Positions 1 to 6,657 of a DNA stretch of 8,204 nucleotides are shown piece after piece. The translations under genes and the position numbers were made by a program. The notes beneath the pieces were generated by a model that did not search any database, had not been told where the DNA came from, and saw nothing but the letters and a program-made list of their open reading frames with translations. Each line of letters begins with the position of its first letter. The first letter of the stretch is position 1. The stretch covers positions 1 to 8,204 of the forward strand of contig CBDULX010000141.1 of the NCBI GenBank assembly GCA_965368175.1, read 5' to 3'. The DNA is from CBDULX01 sp965368175. GTDB lineage: Bacteria > Pseudomonadota > Gammaproteobacteria > SZUA-229.

Positions 1-326
1 TAGGTGTTCAGGCGATTCAACAACTGTTTGTAATCAACGGCTCCAGTTAAAGAAATATACAGTTCACTATACCTGGTCAGATTTTCACCCGCTTTCATTA
101 CATGCTCATTTATTTGCAGCAACTCTTCCGTCGTTCGATACAGCAGTAGATTTTTTTCATGGCGCCTCATTTCCAGCATATGGTCTTTAAGCAACGTGAC
201 CACCTCACCTTCCCTGATATTGCTCTCCAGAAACAGCATATCGGCGTAGGCAAAGATGGATAACAGAAATATCAGCCCCGCAATCAGGGTATAGGAAATG
301 GTGATTTTTTTTCGAAGACTGGTCAT
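1..326 (-). CDS. Membrane sensor protein, probably histidine kinase, N-terminal part (truncated by window edge)
   Basis: Reading leftwards from an ATG at 326, an open frame runs off the window, giving 108 residues. The start MTSLRKKITI is followed by one hydrophobic helix (about residues 8-29) and then a charged, helix-prone extracytoplasmic segment containing EMRRHEKNLLLY (52-63). This layout, a basic N-tip, one membrane helix and a periplasmic helical bundle with an RR.EKN.LLY motif, is common in sensor histidine kinases and also occurs in methyl-accepting chemotaxis proteins. No kinase or HAMP domain is visible, so the kinase call is inference. A GGGTG (complement of 333-337) lies 6 nt before the ATG. 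An in-frame ATG at 365 would add 13 residues but has no ribosome site and would overlap the operator-like site at 346-360, so 326 is preferred. The gene is divergent from the 567-1130 gene and shares its control region. Confidence 0.6.
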   Translation of the reverse strand, partial: MTSLRKKITISYTLIAGLIFLLSIFAYADMLFLESNIREGEVVTLLKDHMLEMRRHEKNLLLYRTTEELLQINEHVMKAGENLTRYSELYISLTGAVDYKQLLNRLNT

Positions 327-345
327 GGACAACACCCGGCAAAGT

Positions 346-360
346 GTTACATTTTGAAAC
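346..360. promoter_or_regulatory. Operator-like site, imperfect copy of the 435-449 palindrome
   Basis: GTTACATTTTGAAAC matches the perfect palindrome at 435-449 at 12 of 15 positions and keeps five of seven symmetric pairs. Its centre is 89 bp from that of the other copy. From the inferred sigma-54 start near 537 it lies at about -184, and it sits within the leader of the divergent sensor gene. It is best read as a second enhancer site that could also repress the sensor. The binding protein is unknown. Confidence 0.35.
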
Positions 361-373
361 GTCATTGTTGCAT

Positions 374-382
374 ATTGTATCA
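374..382 (-). promoter_or_regulatory. Extended -10 promoter candidate for the leftward sensor gene
   Basis: The minus strand reads TGATACAAT, an extended -10 (TG-N-TACAAT) with one mismatch to TATAAT. Transcription would begin near 367 and give a leader of about 40 nt to the ATG at 326. No convincing -35 is present, which extended -10 promoters can tolerate. The 346-360 site would lie just downstream of this start. Confidence 0.3.
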
Positions 383-434
383 AATCACTGCAACACCGCT
401 ATTCAGGCCCTGTACAGTCAGTGACATGATAAGC

Positions 435-449
435 GTTTCATAATGAAAC
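435..449. promoter_or_regulatory. Perfect 15-bp palindrome, candidate upstream activator (enhancer) site
   Basis: GTTTCATAATGAAAC is a perfect inverted repeat with 7-bp arms around a central A. Its centre at 442 is about 95 bp upstream of the inferred sigma-54 transcription start, within the usual range for enhancer sites of NtrC-family activators. A related copy lies at 346-360. I do not recognise the motif as the published site of a particular regulator. Confidence 0.45.
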
Positions 450-484
450 AATGCACCCTGAACCATGAATATTATTGTTATAAA

Positions 485-497
485 TTTCAAACACTTA
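485..497 (+). promoter_or_regulatory. IHF-like binding site between enhancer and sigma-54 promoter
   Basis: TTTCAAACACTTA matches the IHF consensus WATCAANNNNTTR with one mismatch (second base) and follows an A/T-rich stretch (468-487). It is centred at about -46 from the inferred start, between the enhancer-like palindrome and the -24/-12 element, where IHF usually bends DNA at sigma-54 promoters. The consensus is loose, so the position carries more weight than the match. Confidence 0.35.
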
Positions 498-510
498 CAG
501 ATAATAAAAC

Positions 511-526
511 TGGCACTACATATGCA
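511..526 (+). promoter_or_regulatory. Sigma-54 (RpoN) -24/-12 promoter
   Basis: TGGCACTACATATGCA carries a full -24 element TGGCAC, exactly ten bases between the GG (512-513) and GC (524-525), and ATGCA at -12 against consensus TTGCA. Transcription should start near 537, giving a leader of about 30 nt before the ATG at 567. The element lies immediately upstream of a gene, in the right orientation and behind enhancer-like and IHF-like sites. It probably drives the 567-1130 gene and perhaps the permease and nhaD beyond. Confidence 0.6.
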
Positions 527-566
527 ATAAACCATACAGCCACTTATTCTTTTGAGGAAAAGCCCT

Positions 567-1130
567 ATGAAAAAATTGAGTTCTGATCTTAAACGCATGC
601 TGTCTGCTCTGGCCTTTGCAGATGCCGGTGAACTTCTGTCTACACAGGCCAAACTGGATATTCTTCAACCCGGTTCAGTTAATACCACCCACACCCCTGT
701 GTATACCACGCTCAAGGCACAGCAAAACAGCAAACCTAAAGCTCAGGTTGCCATATTGTTTGATGGCCATGCATCAGAAGCCGTTTTAGACTACGTGAAA
801 AATATGCCCTATAACTCGAGTGCCGAAACAAGCATTCTTGCTCATGGTAAAGACAGCAACCTGGCCATGAAAACCGAACAGCTAAGCCAGCGACTGCTTA
901 CAACCGGTCGAAAAAATACCATCACTTACCTCAATCATGAGGCCTCTGATATTTTTCAGGATTATTGCAACCGCAATCCTGAGCTGCGTTATATGATTGC
1001 GCCGAAAGATGACCTGCTGGCCCGGGAAATTATTGATAATCCCGAGTTCCACAGCCACTCACAATCCGTACCCCTGATTTTAATCCAGGACAGCAATCGA
1101 ACATCCGCGGCTATGGTTTCTGCCGCATAA
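567..1130 (+). CDS. Hypothetical protein, alpha/beta fold, heading the sodium transport cluster
   Basis: The product is 187 residues, soluble, with no signal peptide or membrane helix. ATG 567 is chosen over an in-frame TTG at 552 because GAGG at 554-557 lies 9 nt before it and would overlap the TTG start. After an N-terminal helical part (about 1-32) and a loop, five hydrophobic strand-like stretches alternate with helices: VAILFDG (61-67), TSILAHG (88-94), NTITYLNHE (117-125), LRYMIAPKD (140-148) and VPLILIQD (168-175). This suggests a Rossmann-like or universal-stress-protein-like domain. No glycine-rich nucleotide loop or catalytic motif stands out and I do not recognise the family. It lies directly behind the sigma-54 promoter and 111 bp ahead of the SLC13 permease, so a regulatory or adaptor role for the transporters is possible but unproven. 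Confidence 0.75.
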   Translation: MKKLSSDLKRMLSALAFADAGELLSTQAKLDILQPGSVNTTHTPVYTTLKAQQNSKPKAQVAILFDGHASEAVLDYVKNMPYNSSAETSILAHGKDSNLAMKTEQLSQRLLTTGRKNTITYLNHEASDIFQDYCNRNPELRYMIAPKDDLLAREIIDNPEFHSHSQSVPLILIQDSNRTSAAMVSAA

Positions 1131-1165
1131 AGAGCAATACACTACTCGCATTATTAAGATGTAAA

Positions 1166-1205
1166 ACCAGGTCATCACTGTGCCAGTGATGCCCCTCGGC
1201 CTGGT
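1166..1205 (+). promoter_or_regulatory. Nested RNA hairpin between the hypothetical gene and the permease
   Basis: The outer arms ACCAGG (1166-1171) and CCTGGT (1200-1205) pair. Inside them CATCACTG (1173-1180) and CAGTGATG (1184-1191) form a perfect 8-bp stem with a 3-nt loop. No T tract follows, so it is not an intrinsic terminator of the classical kind. It ends 25 nt before the permease ribosome site and does not mask it. A role in RNA processing, partial termination or 3'-end protection of the upstream message would uncouple the first gene from the transporters. Confidence 0.5.
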
Positions 1206-1230
1206 GTGCCACTGACACTTACAAAACAAA

Positions 1231-1235
1231 AGGAG
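1231..1235 (+). promoter_or_regulatory. Ribosome binding site that fixes a TTG start
   Basis: AGGAG lies 6 nt before the TTG at 1242-1244. No in-frame ATG or GTG start with a comparable site is nearby; the first in-frame Met is residue 30, inside the first membrane helix. This supports TTG as the true start codon of the permease. Confidence 0.75.
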
Positions 1236-1241
1236 TAATAC

Positions 1242-3227
1242 TTGAATACACTGGCCGATGAAGAACAGGTTATCCCCCAGACAGGAAGACTCAGCCTCAA
1301 GCAATGGATTGCTGCAGGAATATTTTTTATGGCGGCCATTGCCATGTCTTTTGTGGTTCCCAATATTCAGATTGCCTGGGTAACTGCGATCTTGCTACTC
1401 ACCATTTACCTGTTTGCATTCGAAGTGGTGGGTGTTGATGTGGCCGCAGCCAGCGTGATGGTTGTGCTGGGCCTGACCTCCCTGCTCGCCCCTTATATGG
1501 GGCTGGAACAGGGCCTGGTAGACTCCAGACATCTGTTTGATGGGTTTTCCAGTAATGCGGTTATGTCCATCATCGCTGTTATGATTATTGGTGCGGGTCT
1601 GGATAAAACCGGCATCATGAGTACAGTAGCCAGCTTCATTCTGAAGATTGGTGGCACCAGCGAAGCGCGCATCATCCCCATTATCTCTGGCTCAGTGGGT
1701 ATCATTTCCAGTTTTATGCAGAATGTAGGTGCCGCCGCTCTGTTCTTACCTGTGGTCTCTCGTATATCAGCACGTTCTGGCCTGCCCATGTCGCGCCTGC
1801 TTATGCCCATGGGCTTTTGCGCCATCCTGGGCGGCACAGTGACCATGGTCGGTTCCAGCCCATTGATCCTTTTAAACGATTTAATACTCACTTCAAATAA
1901 AGCTTTACCCGCCGATCAGCATATGGACACCTTGGGCCTGTTCTCAGTGACCCCCATCGGTCTGGTTCTGGTCGCCACTGGCATTCTTTATTTCGTTCTG
2001 GCCGGTCGCTGGGTTTTACCCTCAAAAGGAGTAGAGAAAGGTACCAGGGGTGAAAGCACCATGAACTACTTCCGCAATATATATGGCCTGGAATACGCCA
2101 TGTATGAAGTGGCGGTGCCGGAAACCAGCCCTCTGGTGGGAAAAATCCTCAACGATATCGAGCATGATGAATGTATACGCGTGGTAGCAGTGGTTAAACG
2201 TAAAAATGATATAGCCATAGGTGCCGGTGGGGTGGCCCGGGATATGGAGATCGAAGCCGGAATGATTCTGGGTATTCTGGCCACTTCCAGCTGTTTGAAC
2301 GGCTTCGTTACAAAATACCAGCTTCGGCTCCGTTTAAAGCTTGAAGCTTTTGCCGATGCTCTGTCACCCAGCAAAGCGGGTATTGGTGAAGTGGTTATAC
2401 CACCCGGATCACAATTAATCGGCAAAAGCGCCCGAGAAATCTGGCTGAGGAAAGCCTACGGAATTGCCATGGTGGCTCTTCATAGACAGGGTGAAACTTA
2501 CCGTGAAGGCGATGGCATCCGGGACATGCCATTACAGGCCGGTGATACCCTGGTCACCCATTCACCCTGGTCTGTTCTGGCGCGCCTCGAAAAAGATCGA
2601 AATTTTGTTGTGGTCACCACTGAATACCCCCATGAAGAATTGCGACCTCAAAAACTGAGTTTTGCCATCGTTTTTTTTAGCATTGCCCTGTTTTTGGTCC
2701 TGTTTACCGATATCCGACTGTCTATTGCATTATTAACCGGTGCCATTGGTATGGTATTATCCGGCGTGCTTTCGATTGAGGAAGCCTATGAGGCAGTGAG
2801 CTGGAAAACGGTATTCCTGCTGGCATCCCTGATTCCCCTCGGCCTGGCCGTGGAAACGTCGGGCACAGCCAGATGGATAGCCGAGCAAACGCTATCGGTG
2901 GTTGGGCATATGCCCATATGGGTGATACAGGCATCGGTCGCCGCCCTGGCGACATTCTTCACACTGGTTATGTCCAATGTGGGAGCTACGGTGTTACTGG
3001 TACCCCTGGCCGTGAATATTGCTATTGGAGTTGGTGCAAACCCTGCCGTGTTTGCCCTGACTGTGGCCATAGCAACCTCCAATTCATTCCTCATACCAAC
3101 CCACCAGGTTAACGCCCTGATCATGGGCCCCGCAGGTTATCGTGTTGCCGACTTTATAAAAGCCGGTAGTGTGATGACGGTGCTGTTCCTGACTGTGATG
3201 ATGATTATGATCAACCTGGTTTTCTAG
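1242..3227 (+). CDS. SLC13/DASS-family sodium:anion permease with two RCK_C (TrkA-C) domains
   Basis: This 661-residue inner-membrane protein is predicted to import an anion (sulfate, dicarboxylate or similar) driven by Na+. It has two membrane halves (about 21-257 and 471-661) split by a cytoplasmic insert with two RCK_C-like units: about 285-350, with VAVPETSPLVGK, and 380-450, with EVVIPPGSQLIGKSAREI and LQAGDTLVTH. This is the plan of TrkA-C-containing SLC13 permeases. Each half carries a matching re-entrant motif, QNVGAAALFLPV (160-171) and SNVGATVLLVPL (578-589), reflecting the internal repeat and probably lining the Na+ and substrate sites. GGTVTMVGSSPLIL (197-210) and SNSFLIPTHQVNALIMGPAGYR (613-634) are also typical. 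It starts at TTG with a strong ribosome site and ends 4 bp before nhaD, implying cotranscription. The substrate cannot be read from the sequence; the RCK_C units suggest control by a bound nucleotide or ion. Confidence 0.85.
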   Translation: MNTLADEEQVIPQTGRLSLKQWIAAGIFFMAAIAMSFVVPNIQIAWVTAILLLTIYLFAFEVVGVDVAAASVMVVLGLTSLLAPYMGLEQGLVDSRHLFDGFSSNAVMSIIAVMIIGAGLDKTGIMSTVASFILKIGGTSEARIIPIISGSVGIISSFMQNVGAAALFLPVVSRISARSGLPMSRLLMPMGFCAILGGTVTMVGSSPLILLNDLILTSNKALPADQHMDTLGLFSVTPIGLVLVATGILYFVLAGRWVLPSKGVEKGTRGESTMNYFRNIYGLEYAMYEVAVPETSPLVGKILNDIEHDECIRVVAVVKRKNDIAIGAGGVARDMEIEAGMILGILATSSCLNGFVTKYQLRLRLKLEAFADALSPSKAGIGEVVIPPGSQLIGKSAREIWLRKAYGIAMVALHRQGETYREGDGIRDMPLQAGDTLVTHSPWSVLARLEKDRNFVVVTTEYPHEELRPQKLSFAIVFFSIALFLVLFTDIRLSIALLTGAIGMVLSGVLSIEEAYEAVSWKTVFLLASLIPLGLAVETSGTARWIAEQTLSVVGHMPIWVIQASVAALATFFTLVMSNVGATVLLVPLAVNIAIGVGANPAVFALTVAIATSNSFLIPTHQVNALIMGPAGYRVADFIKAGSVMTVLFLTVMMIMINLVF

Positions 3228-3231
3228 GTGA

Positions 3232-4674
3232 ATGACTGGAAAAAACTTTAACAATATGAAAACAATTAAAAACTCAATAATAAGCCTGCTGGCTCTATTA
3301 CTCCTGTTACCAATGCAGGCAATGGCTGCTGAAACTGGCCATAAAATTATGGACTTAACCCAGAGTGGCGTTGGCTATGCGGCTATAGCCATCTTTGTGG
3401 TGGCCTACTTACTTGTTATGGCTGAAGAATTCACCCATTTACGTAAATCAAAACCGGTAATTATTGCGGCCGGTCTGATCTGGGCCATCATTGGCGTGGT
3501 TTATGCCAACCATGGCATGTCCGAGCTGGCTGAACACGCGGTGCGTCACAACCTGCTTGAATATGCTGAGCTGATGCTGTTCCTGCTGGTAGCCATGACC
3601 TACATTAATGCCATGGAAGAACGCCAGGTATTCGATGCTCTGCGCGCCTGGTTGATCCGCAAAGGCTTTAGTTTTCGAAAATTGTTCTGGTTTACCGGAC
3701 TTCTGGCCTTCTTCATTTCACCCATTGCCGATAACCTGACCACGGCTCTGCTAATGTGCGCCGTAGTACTGGCTGTGGGTGGAACTAATACCCGTTTTGT
3801 CAGCGTGGCCTGTATCAATATTGTGGTGGCCGCCAATGCCGGTGGTGCCTTCAGTCCGTTTGGTGACATCACCACCCTGATGGTATGGCAGAAAGGTGTG
3901 ATTGAATTCTGGACTTTCTTTGCACTATTCATCCCTTCCGTAGTGAACTTTGTGGTTCCTGCTGCGATTATGCACTTTGCTATTCCACAGGATCAACCCA
4001 ATGCATCCGGCGAACATATTGCCATGAAACGTGGTGCGCGCCGCATCATTGCATTTTTTCTGCTTACCATTCTAACTGCCGTGTCATTCCATAATTTCTT
4101 AGGCCTGCCACCGGTAATCGGCATGCTAACCGGTTTGGGTTATCTGCAATTGCTGGGCTACTACCTGAAGAAAACTCATATGTCTGAAACAGCTATTGAT
4201 GTTGAGCATGAAGACCAGATGGGCGACCCTGTGCCTTTTGACATATTCAGTAGAGTGGCCCGTGCCGAATGGGACACCTTGTTGTTCTTCTATGGCGTAG
4301 TACTTTGTGTAGGCGGTCTCGGCTTCCTGGGTTATCTGGGTATGGCGTCTGAACTGATGTACAACCAGTGGGGCGCCACCAGTGCAAATGTCGCGGTCGG
4401 CGTGTTATCGGCGATTGTGGATAATATTCCGGTAATGTTCGCCGTACTGACTATGAATCCTGACATGGCTACAGGCCAATGGCTGTTGGTTACCCTGACT
4501 GCCGGAGTCGGTGGTTCATTATTATCAATTGGCTCAGCCGCCGGTGTTGCCCTGATGGGACAGGCCCGTGGCCAGTACACTTTTTTCTCCCACCTGAAAT
4601 GGACGCCCGCTATTGCGCTAGGCTATATCGCCAGTATTTATTGCCATATGTGGATTAACAGCAGTCTGTTCTAG
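3232..4674 (+). CDS. nhaD: Na+/H+ antiporter NhaD
   Basis: This inner-membrane exchanger expels Na+ (and Li+) for H+, for pH and salt homeostasis. The 480-residue length suits the family. Diagnostic stretches in order are EEFTHLRKSKPVIIAAGLIW (65-84), ELMLFLLVAMTYINAMEER (113-131), FISPIADNLTTAL (161-173), NAGGAFSPFGDITTLMVW (202-219), SAIVDNIPVMFAVL (393-406) and SIGSAAGVALMGQARGQYTF (432-451). The aspartates in ADN (167), GD (212) and VDN (397) lie in motifs matching the ion-binding region of the ArsB/NhaD superfamily. The N terminus resembles a signal peptide ending in AMA-AE (near 32-33), as in many NhaD proteins. The ATG at 3232 follows the permease stop by 4 bp, with AGGTG too close to act as a normal ribosome site. 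The in-frame ATG at 3256 gives a tidier signal peptide but also has a poor site, so either start, with translational coupling, is possible. Confidence 0.93.
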   Translation: MTGKNFNNMKTIKNSIISLLALLLLLPMQAMAAETGHKIMDLTQSGVGYAAIAIFVVAYLLVMAEEFTHLRKSKPVIIAAGLIWAIIGVVYANHGMSELAEHAVRHNLLEYAELMLFLLVAMTYINAMEERQVFDALRAWLIRKGFSFRKLFWFTGLLAFFISPIADNLTTALLMCAVVLAVGGTNTRFVSVACINIVVAANAGGAFSPFGDITTLMVWQKGVIEFWTFFALFIPSVVNFVVPAAIMHFAIPQDQPNASGEHIAMKRGARRIIAFFLLTILTAVSFHNFLGLPPVIGMLTGLGYLQLLGYYLKKTHMSETAIDVEHEDQMGDPVPFDIFSRVARAEWDTLLFFYGVVLCVGGLGFLGYLGMASELMYNQWGATSANVAVGVLSAIVDNIPVMFAVLTMNPDMATGQWLLVTLTAGVGGSLLSIGSAAGVALMGQARGQYTFFSHLKWTPAIALGYIASIYCHMWINSSLF

Positions 4675-4718
4675 ATTGCTATAAAAATAGTCAACTGGCT
4701 CAGATAACTGACCGGATG

Positions 4719-4801
4719 AATCTGCTATCAATGACGACCACTGATGGCAGATTAATCCAGGCCATTATTGATCTGCCTGACTGGCATTATTGAAGCAGAT
4801 C
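4719..4801 (+). repeat. Two adjacent hairpins with alternating ATCTGC/GCAGAT arms after nhaD
   Basis: The first hairpin pairs 4719-4730 with 4742-4753: 12 bp including one G-U, with an 11-nt loop. The second pairs GATCTGC (4770-4776) with GCAGATC (4795-4801). The four arms share the same six-base core, so the middle two could pair instead, giving an alternative fold. CATTATTGA also occurs twice (4763-4771 and 4785-4793). No T tract follows. This is the main structure in the 345-bp gap after nhaD and may end or protect its message. The rest of the gap is A/T-rich promoter DNA for the next gene. Confidence 0.5.
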
Positions 4802-4928
4802 TAAGCCCCATTTTCAGCAATACCTTAAACAACTATTCTCAGCAACAGTCTTTCTTACATAGCTAACAGCTATCCTTCATTCCCATAATTTCGATAAATC
4901 CGAAAATTTTTTGAAAAATTCTTACATT

Positions 4929-4961
4929 ATTAAGCGGATCTTAAGTTAGGACTGTTCTAAT
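4929..4961 (+). promoter_or_regulatory. PmrA/BasR-like box and promoter of the phosphoethanolamine transferase gene
   Basis: ATTAAG (4929-4934), five bases, then CTTAAG (4940-4945) match the PmrA box YTTAAK-N5-YTTAAK except for the first base, with the 11-bp period of OmpR-family dimers. A -10 element TCTAAT (4956-4961, one mismatch) starts 10 bp after the box, and the place of the -35 is covered by the box with no good -35 match. This is the layout of a PmrA- or PhoB-type activated promoter. An A/T-rich tract at 4903-4924 could serve as an UP element. In enterobacteria PmrA controls eptA (pmrC), which fits the downstream gene. No regulator gene is present in the window. Confidence 0.55.
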
Positions 4962-4999
4962 AAAACCATAGGACTGAAATTGTTTTAAATCCATCCGTT

Positions 5000-5016
5000 A
5001 TTAGAGTTATCTTAAG
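5000..5016 (+). promoter_or_regulatory. Second PmrA-like direct repeat next to the eptA start codon
   Basis: ATTAGA, five bases, then CTTAAG matches the 4929-4945 box at 12 of 17 positions with the same 11-bp period, 71 bp further downstream. It ends 3 nt before the ATG, so it cannot activate the promoter above. It might add cooperative binding or repression, or be a chance match in A/T-rich DNA. It takes up the place where a ribosome site would be; only a weak AGAG at 5003-5006 is seen. Confidence 0.25.
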
Positions 5017-5019
5017 CCC

Positions 5020-6657
5020 ATGTATATAAGCACTTCACGTCAACTACCTGATGTTAGCACAGGCATATTAATCACCTTCACTTCACTATTTATTATTCTT
5101 GTACATAATCAAAGCTTCTGGGCACATTTATTCAAGGCAACAAAGTTGCCTGCGGCTGAATATATATTGTTTATAATTTCAATATTTTTACTCTTATTTA
5201 CTGTTTTATACACCTTGATTACGATATTTAGCTATAAAATCACGACTAAAGTTATAGCCAGCATTTTTATACTCACCAGTGCATTCATTAGTTATTTTAC
5301 AGACTCATATGGAACCATCATTGACGCGGACATGATACAAAACATGATGGAAACAGATCAGCATGAAGTCACACAGTTGATAAACCTTGACATACTCACT
5401 CATATCATCCTGCTGGGAGTGTTACCAGTTATTCTTATTTACAAACTAAATATTATAAATACATCCCTCAGAAAAGAACTGATCAATAAAGTCATCCTGT
5501 TATCTATATTGTTTTCGACAACATCATTATTAGTTTATAGCTCTCTTAAAAACATCAGCTTTATTTTCAGAGAAAACAGAGAAATAAGCTTCTTAATAAA
5601 CCCAATCTTCCCGATTAAATCGGCCATTCAGTATATAGGCATTCATTCAGGTGACGCGCATACCCCTTTGAATATGGTTTTTAATGATGCGACAAGAACT
5701 ATAACAACCGAACTCAAAAACAAAAAATCATTATTTATTATTGTTGTAGGAGAGACTGCACGTGCACAAAATTTCCATATAAATGGTTATTCACGAAACA
5801 CTACACCGCGCCTCGAAAAAGAAGATATTTTAAATTTCAGCAATACAAGGTCCTGTGGTACCGCAACTGCCATATCTGTGCCCTGCATGTTCTCGCATTT
5901 AAATCATAACAGTTATGATGATAGCATTGCGAGGAACAGTGAAAATCTCCTCGACGCATTCACACATGCCGGGATAAATGTATTATGGCGCGAGAATAAT
6001 TCAGGCTGCAAGGGAGTATGCAATCGCATAGAAACAGAAAACTTGCATCATCTAAAACTTGACGACTACTGTTCAGAAGAAGGCTGTTATGACGAGGTTT
6101 TACTTTATAAATTACAAAATTATATAAACAACTCGGATAAAGACACGGTTATTGTACTTCATCAACAAGGTAGCCATGGCCCGGCTTACTACAAGCAGCA
6201 TCCAAAATCTTTTACGACTTTTAGCCCTGAATGCAACCAATCGGCGGTGCAGAACTGTTCTACTAATGAAGTTATAAATTCATACGACAACACCATTCTA
6301 TATACCGATTATTTCCTGACAGAAATTATTCACTTATTAAAGAAGAATACACAAAATTTTGATGCCGGCATGATGTATGTTTCTGATCATGGCGAATCAT
6401 TGGGTGAAAACGGGGTTTACCTGCATGGTCTACCTTACTTTTTAGCGCCAGATGAGCAAACCCATATTCCGTTCATGATGTGGCTATCCAGAGACTTTAC
6501 CAAAAATAAATCCATCGACAGAGCTTGCCTGAACCTGAAACAGAAGATGAATTTTTCACATGACAACATATTGCATACTGCACTGGGCATAATGGATGTT
6601 GATACGAAAATTTACCAAAACAATTACGATATTTTGTCGTCCTGCCGAAACACTTAA
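5020..6657 (+). CDS. eptA: Lipid A phosphoethanolamine transferase (EptA/PmrC family)
   Basis: The enzyme moves phosphoethanolamine from phosphatidylethanolamine to lipid A on the periplasmic side of the inner membrane, lowering surface charge and giving tolerance to polymyxin-type cationic peptides. The 545 residues fit the family: about five membrane helices (15-31, 47-71, 76-93, 125-142, 157-174), then a sulfatase-fold domain from about 238. Catalytic landmarks are present: E245 in VVGETARAQN, the nucleophile T283 in SCGTATAISVPCMF, H386 in QQGSHGPAYY, D456-H457 in SDHGES and H469 in LHGLPYF, matching the zinc and phosphate-binding residues of EptA and MCR enzymes. Cysteines 279/289, 330/334, 351/356 and 405/413 suit the conserved disulfides. 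The ATG at 5020 has almost no ribosome site, but no other start keeps the first helix. The gene is clearly richer in A/T than the nhaD block, hinting at separate ancestry. It stands alone, behind a PmrA-like promoter. Confidence 0.92.
   Translation: MYISTSRQLPDVSTGILITFTSLFIILVHNQSFWAHLFKATKLPAAEYILFIISIFLLLFTVLYTLITIFSYKITTKVIASIFILTSAFISYFTDSYGTIIDADMIQNMMETDQHEVTQLINLDILTHIILLGVLPVILIYKLNIINTSLRKELINKVILLSILFSTTSLLVYSSLKNISFIFRENREISFLINPIFPIKSAIQYIGIHSGDAHTPLNMVFNDATRTITTELKNKKSLFIIVVGETARAQNFHINGYSRNTTPRLEKEDILNFSNTRSCGTATAISVPCMFSHLNHNSYDDSIARNSENLLDAFTHAGINVLWRENNSGCKGVCNRIETENLHHLKLDDYCSEEGCYDEVLLYKLQNYINNSDKDTVIVLHQQGSHGPAYYKQHPKSFTTFSPECNQSAVQNCSTNEVINSYDNTILYTDYFLTEIIHLLKKNTQNFDAGMMYVSDHGESLGENGVYLHGLPYFLAPDEQTHIPFMMWLSRDFTKNKSIDRACLNLKQKMNFSHDNILHTALGIMDVDTKIYQNNYDILSSCRNT

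Noticed and set aside
552..566. TTG at 552 as an upstream start for the hypothetical protein
   Set aside because: It overlaps the GAGG ribosome site that serves the ATG at 567.
380..652. Leftward 90-residue open frame overlapping the sigma-54 region and the start of the 567 gene
   Set aside because: It lies antisense to a well-supported start and to the control region, has no ribosome site and shows no family-like protein sequence.
1493..3124. Several long open frames on the opposite strand and other frames of the permease
   Set aside because: They are shadows of the permease reading frame; their translations are unlike known proteins and they lack start signals.
4782..4797. TGGCATTATTGAAGCA, a second GG-N10-GC sequence resembling a sigma-54 promoter
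   Set aside because: It misses consensus bases in both elements, overlaps the hairpin arms and lies 220 bp from the next gene, which has a better promoter.
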